Positions 62,841 to 64,000 of a stretch of DNA of 64,000 nucleotides are shown piece after piece; position 1 is the first letter of the stretch, and each line of letters opens with the position of its first letter. The stretch covers positions 1 through 64,000 of the forward strand of contig PBKA01000016.1 of NCBI GenBank assembly GCA_002721305.1. The letters run 5' to 3'. Position numbers and translations under genes: made by a program. This stretch comes from Acidimicrobiaceae bacterium. GTDB taxonomy: Bacteria; Actinomycetota; Acidimicrobiia; Acidimicrobiales; Poriferisodalaceae. Below the pieces are notes generated by a model. The model saw only the letters and a list, made by a program, of their open reading frames with translations. It was not told the DNA's origin and did not search any database.

Positions 62841-63038
62841 GTGAAGACAATGCGTAACTTATTTTCAACAAATTGGTCGGGTTCCGTGACCACGACCTCG
62901 CGCGCTCTTTGTCACAGCGCGACCGCCAATTCACGCATGTCAACAAAATTCAATAGTGGGTTCGCCACAATGCCACCGGCAGTTTATTTCACCGGCATTA
63001 AGCATCAGCCGTGGCGGCCTTCGGAGGAGCAGATGTAG
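62841..63038 (+). CDS. Upstream ORF in the whiB7 leader
   Basis: An open frame of 65 codons from GTG 62841, with AAGTAAGAG upstream; in-frame ATGs at 62850 and later are alternatives. The peptide is polar with no known domain and ends KHQPWRPSEEQM. Its last codons include GGCGGCCTT (63013-63021), which is identical to the 3' arm of the terminator that follows. Placement between promoter and terminator fits a leader ORF whose translation state controls whiB7, rather than a gene for a functional protein. Confidence 0.5.
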   Translation: MKTMRNLFSTNWSGSVTTTSRALCHSATANSRMSTKFNSGFATMPPAVYFTGIKHQPWRPSEEQM

Positions 63039-63068
63039 CTGCAAATAGCACATCAAAGATTCCACTGT

Positions 63069-63103
63069 AAGGCCGCCGGTTCACCGGCGGCCTTAATGCT
63101 TTT
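63069..63103 (+). terminator. Rho-independent terminator/attenuator upstream of whiB7
   Basis: A perfect 11-bp stem, AAGGCCGCCGG (63069-63079) with CCGGCGGCCTT (63084-63094), and a 4-base loop. It is followed by AATGCTTTT. It lies 31 bases after the upstream ORF stop and 51 bases before the whiB7 start. The 5' arm AAGGCCGCC can instead pair with GGCGGCCTT at 63013-63021, giving an antiterminator. Confidence 0.75.
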
Positions 63104-63154
63104 ACCCCTTAAACCAATCCGCAATCAGTCAAAAGAAAAATCAAGGAGAAACCA

Positions 63155-63484
63155 ATGCTCGAGCTTCTCATCGAAACCGAAGACGAATGGAACGTCGCTG
63201 GTCGATGCAACGACAACAACGGCACTTTGACTCATTTGTTCTTTTCGGACAACATCTCGCACCAGGCACGAGCGAAAGCGATGTGTGCCAAGTGTCCAGT
63301 CAGTGGCGACTGTCTTGAGGCCGCTCTCACCCGCAAGGAGCTATGGGGCATTTGGGGTGGCCACCTGATCGAGAATGGGCGCATTGTGGTCGGGAAGAGG
63401 GGTCGAGGCAGACCGCCCAAAGAGCCCCGCCCCGTGGTCGAAGTTAACGAAGTTCCTATACCGCCGGAGCTCATTTCGGCTTAA
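63155..63484 (+). CDS. whiB7: WhiB-family transcription factor, WhiB7-like with AT-hook
   Basis: A 109-residue [4Fe-4S] regulator. Cluster ligands are C18, C44, C47 and C53 (CAKCPVSGDC), the turn is GIWGG (65-69), and the C-terminus carries KRGRGRPPK, an AT-hook. WhiB7 of mycobacteria has the same pattern (GVWGG, then KRPRGRPRK) and turns on intrinsic drug-resistance genes together with the primary sigma factor. AAGGAG lies seven bases before the ATG. The leader holds an upstream ORF and a terminator, as in known whiB7 genes. Other WhiB types lack the AT-hook, so WhiB7 is the best call. Confidence 0.85.
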   Translation: MLELLIETEDEWNVAGRCNDNNGTLTHLFFSDNISHQARAKAMCAKCPVSGDCLEAALTRKELWGIWGGHLIENGRIVVGKRGRGRPPKEPRPVVEVNEVPIPPELISA

Positions 63485-63599
63485 CCGCACAGAGAAGTTG
63501 TCCCCTCTGCTTCTTCTCTGGCAGACCCGTCGGCGCGAGACCGCTGAGAGCTTCCGAAATGGACGCTTGACAGCAAGTCGCTACAACCGGCTCGGTCGA

Positions 63600-63632
63600 G
63601 GAGCCCCCGGGATTAACTACCCCGGGGGCTCC
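63600..63632 (+). terminator. Strong hairpin after whiB7
   Basis: GGAGCCCCCGGG (63600-63611) pairs perfectly with CCCGGGGGCTCC (63621-63632), leaving a loop of nine bases. No T-run follows, so it may be a terminator of the non-U-tailed kind seen in some actinobacteria, or another RNA element. It lies 116 bases after the whiB7 stop. Confidence 0.55.
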
Positions 63633-63690
63633 GACGCGTTCAAGGGGTACCGTGGCTACTGGCTACCCGCAGATCGATATTGAGAGCACC

Positions 63691-64000
63691 ATGGTCCATT
63701 CCTGGAGACGACTACTGATCGGTTTTCTCTTCCTCTATGTCATTGGCGCGGCGGTTTTCTTGCTCGCGGGGAGGGGAGGGCCCACTGTCAGCTCGAATCC
63801 AATTAATTCTCCTTCAGGTGCCTCATCACATGAAGGTGTCTATCGCCTAGAGTTCACGACCTTCGATGGAGACGTGACTTCGTTCTCTTCTTTTGCGGGG
63901 CTTCCGCTTATCGTCAACTTCTTTGCTTCTTGGTGCACTCCTTGCGTTAAAGAGATGCCCGACTTCGAAAAGCTCCACACAAGCCACGGTGAGCAATTCA
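63691..64000 (+). CDS. Membrane-anchored thioredoxin-like protein (TlpA/ResA type), partial
   Basis: The frame starts ATG 63691 and is open at the right edge (103 codons seen). An N-terminal membrane segment (LLIGFLFLYVIGAAVFLLAG) is followed by a Ser/Pro-rich linker and the thioredoxin fold with IVNFFASWCTPCVKEMPDFE. WCTPC is the redox-active motif. Such proteins reduce disulfides outside the membrane, often in cytochrome c maturation. The rest of the gene is outside the window. Confidence 0.88.
   Translation, partial: MVHSWRRLLIGFLFLYVIGAAVFLLAGRGGPTVSSNPINSPSGASSHEGVYRLEFTTFDGDVTSFSSFAGLPLIVNFFASWCTPCVKEMPDFEKLHTSHGEQF

Overview
The window comes from a bacterium of the phylum Actinomycetota, most likely class Acidimicrobiia or a close relative. 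The class is inference. The phylum rests on a WhiB7-type regulator, the mycothiol glycosyltransferase MshA, an F420-type luciferase-like oxidoreductase, a MenB of the mycobacterial kind and a geranylgeranyl/menaquinone reductase. Base composition is moderate, not the high GC of Streptomyces. Nearly all of 1-46 kb is transcribed leftwards (- strand) in tightly packed operons.

Region 1-4.7 kb is the tRNA-Trp-secE-nusG-rplK-rplA-rplJ block. The L10 protein has an unusual repetitive acidic tail and runs off the left edge. Upstream lie an ECF sigma factor with an overlapping zinc-type anti-sigma factor, then tRNA-Met and tRNA-Thr. Region 4.8-14 kb is metabolic: acetyltransferase, menB, F420-type oxidoreductase, a triple-rhodanese protein overlapping a cysteine-dioxygenase-like protein, an enoyl-CoA hydratase relative, tRNA-Tyr, yajQ, htpX, a HAD phosphatase and acs.

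Region 14-46 kb is a respiratory supercluster. Reading in the direction of transcription (46 to 14 kb) it holds: a small membrane protein, a two-[4Fe-4S] ferredoxin, a split cytochrome b (b6-like and subunit-IV-like), a Rieske protein, a diheme cytochrome c and another membrane protein. Next come a complete 14-gene complex I operon (nuoA-N), a 181-base gap with repeated motifs, a second 11-gene complex I operon lacking nuoEFG, and a homologue of the complex I assembly methyltransferase NDUFAF7. The first complex should take electrons from NADH. The second lacks the NADH module and may be fed by ferredoxin. Both would reduce menaquinone, which the bc-type complex reoxidises. A membrane-anchored cytochrome c and a menaquinone-reductase-like flavoprotein start on the + strand beside it.

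Region 48.5-62.7 kb holds housekeeping genes: a HAD phosphatase, hemD-hemC, a divergent SAM-hydrolase-family protein coupled to a 29-residue membrane peptide, proC, ybjN, mshA, a MoaD-like sulfur carrier, a histidine phosphatase, a CobW-type GTPase overlapping an amidohydrolase, tRNA-Lys, a YbaK deacylase, dut, orn and a metallo-beta-lactamase-fold hydrolase.

Region 62.7-64 kb holds the most striking regulatory layout. An upstream ORF ends in a segment that can sequester the 5' arm of a perfect 11-bp terminator stem, and this precedes a WhiB7-like gene with an AT-hook, which looks like antibiotic-responsive transcriptional attenuation. The window ends inside a membrane-anchored thioredoxin-like (TlpA/ResA type) gene. 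I saw no CRISPR array, insertion sequence, prophage or replication origin.
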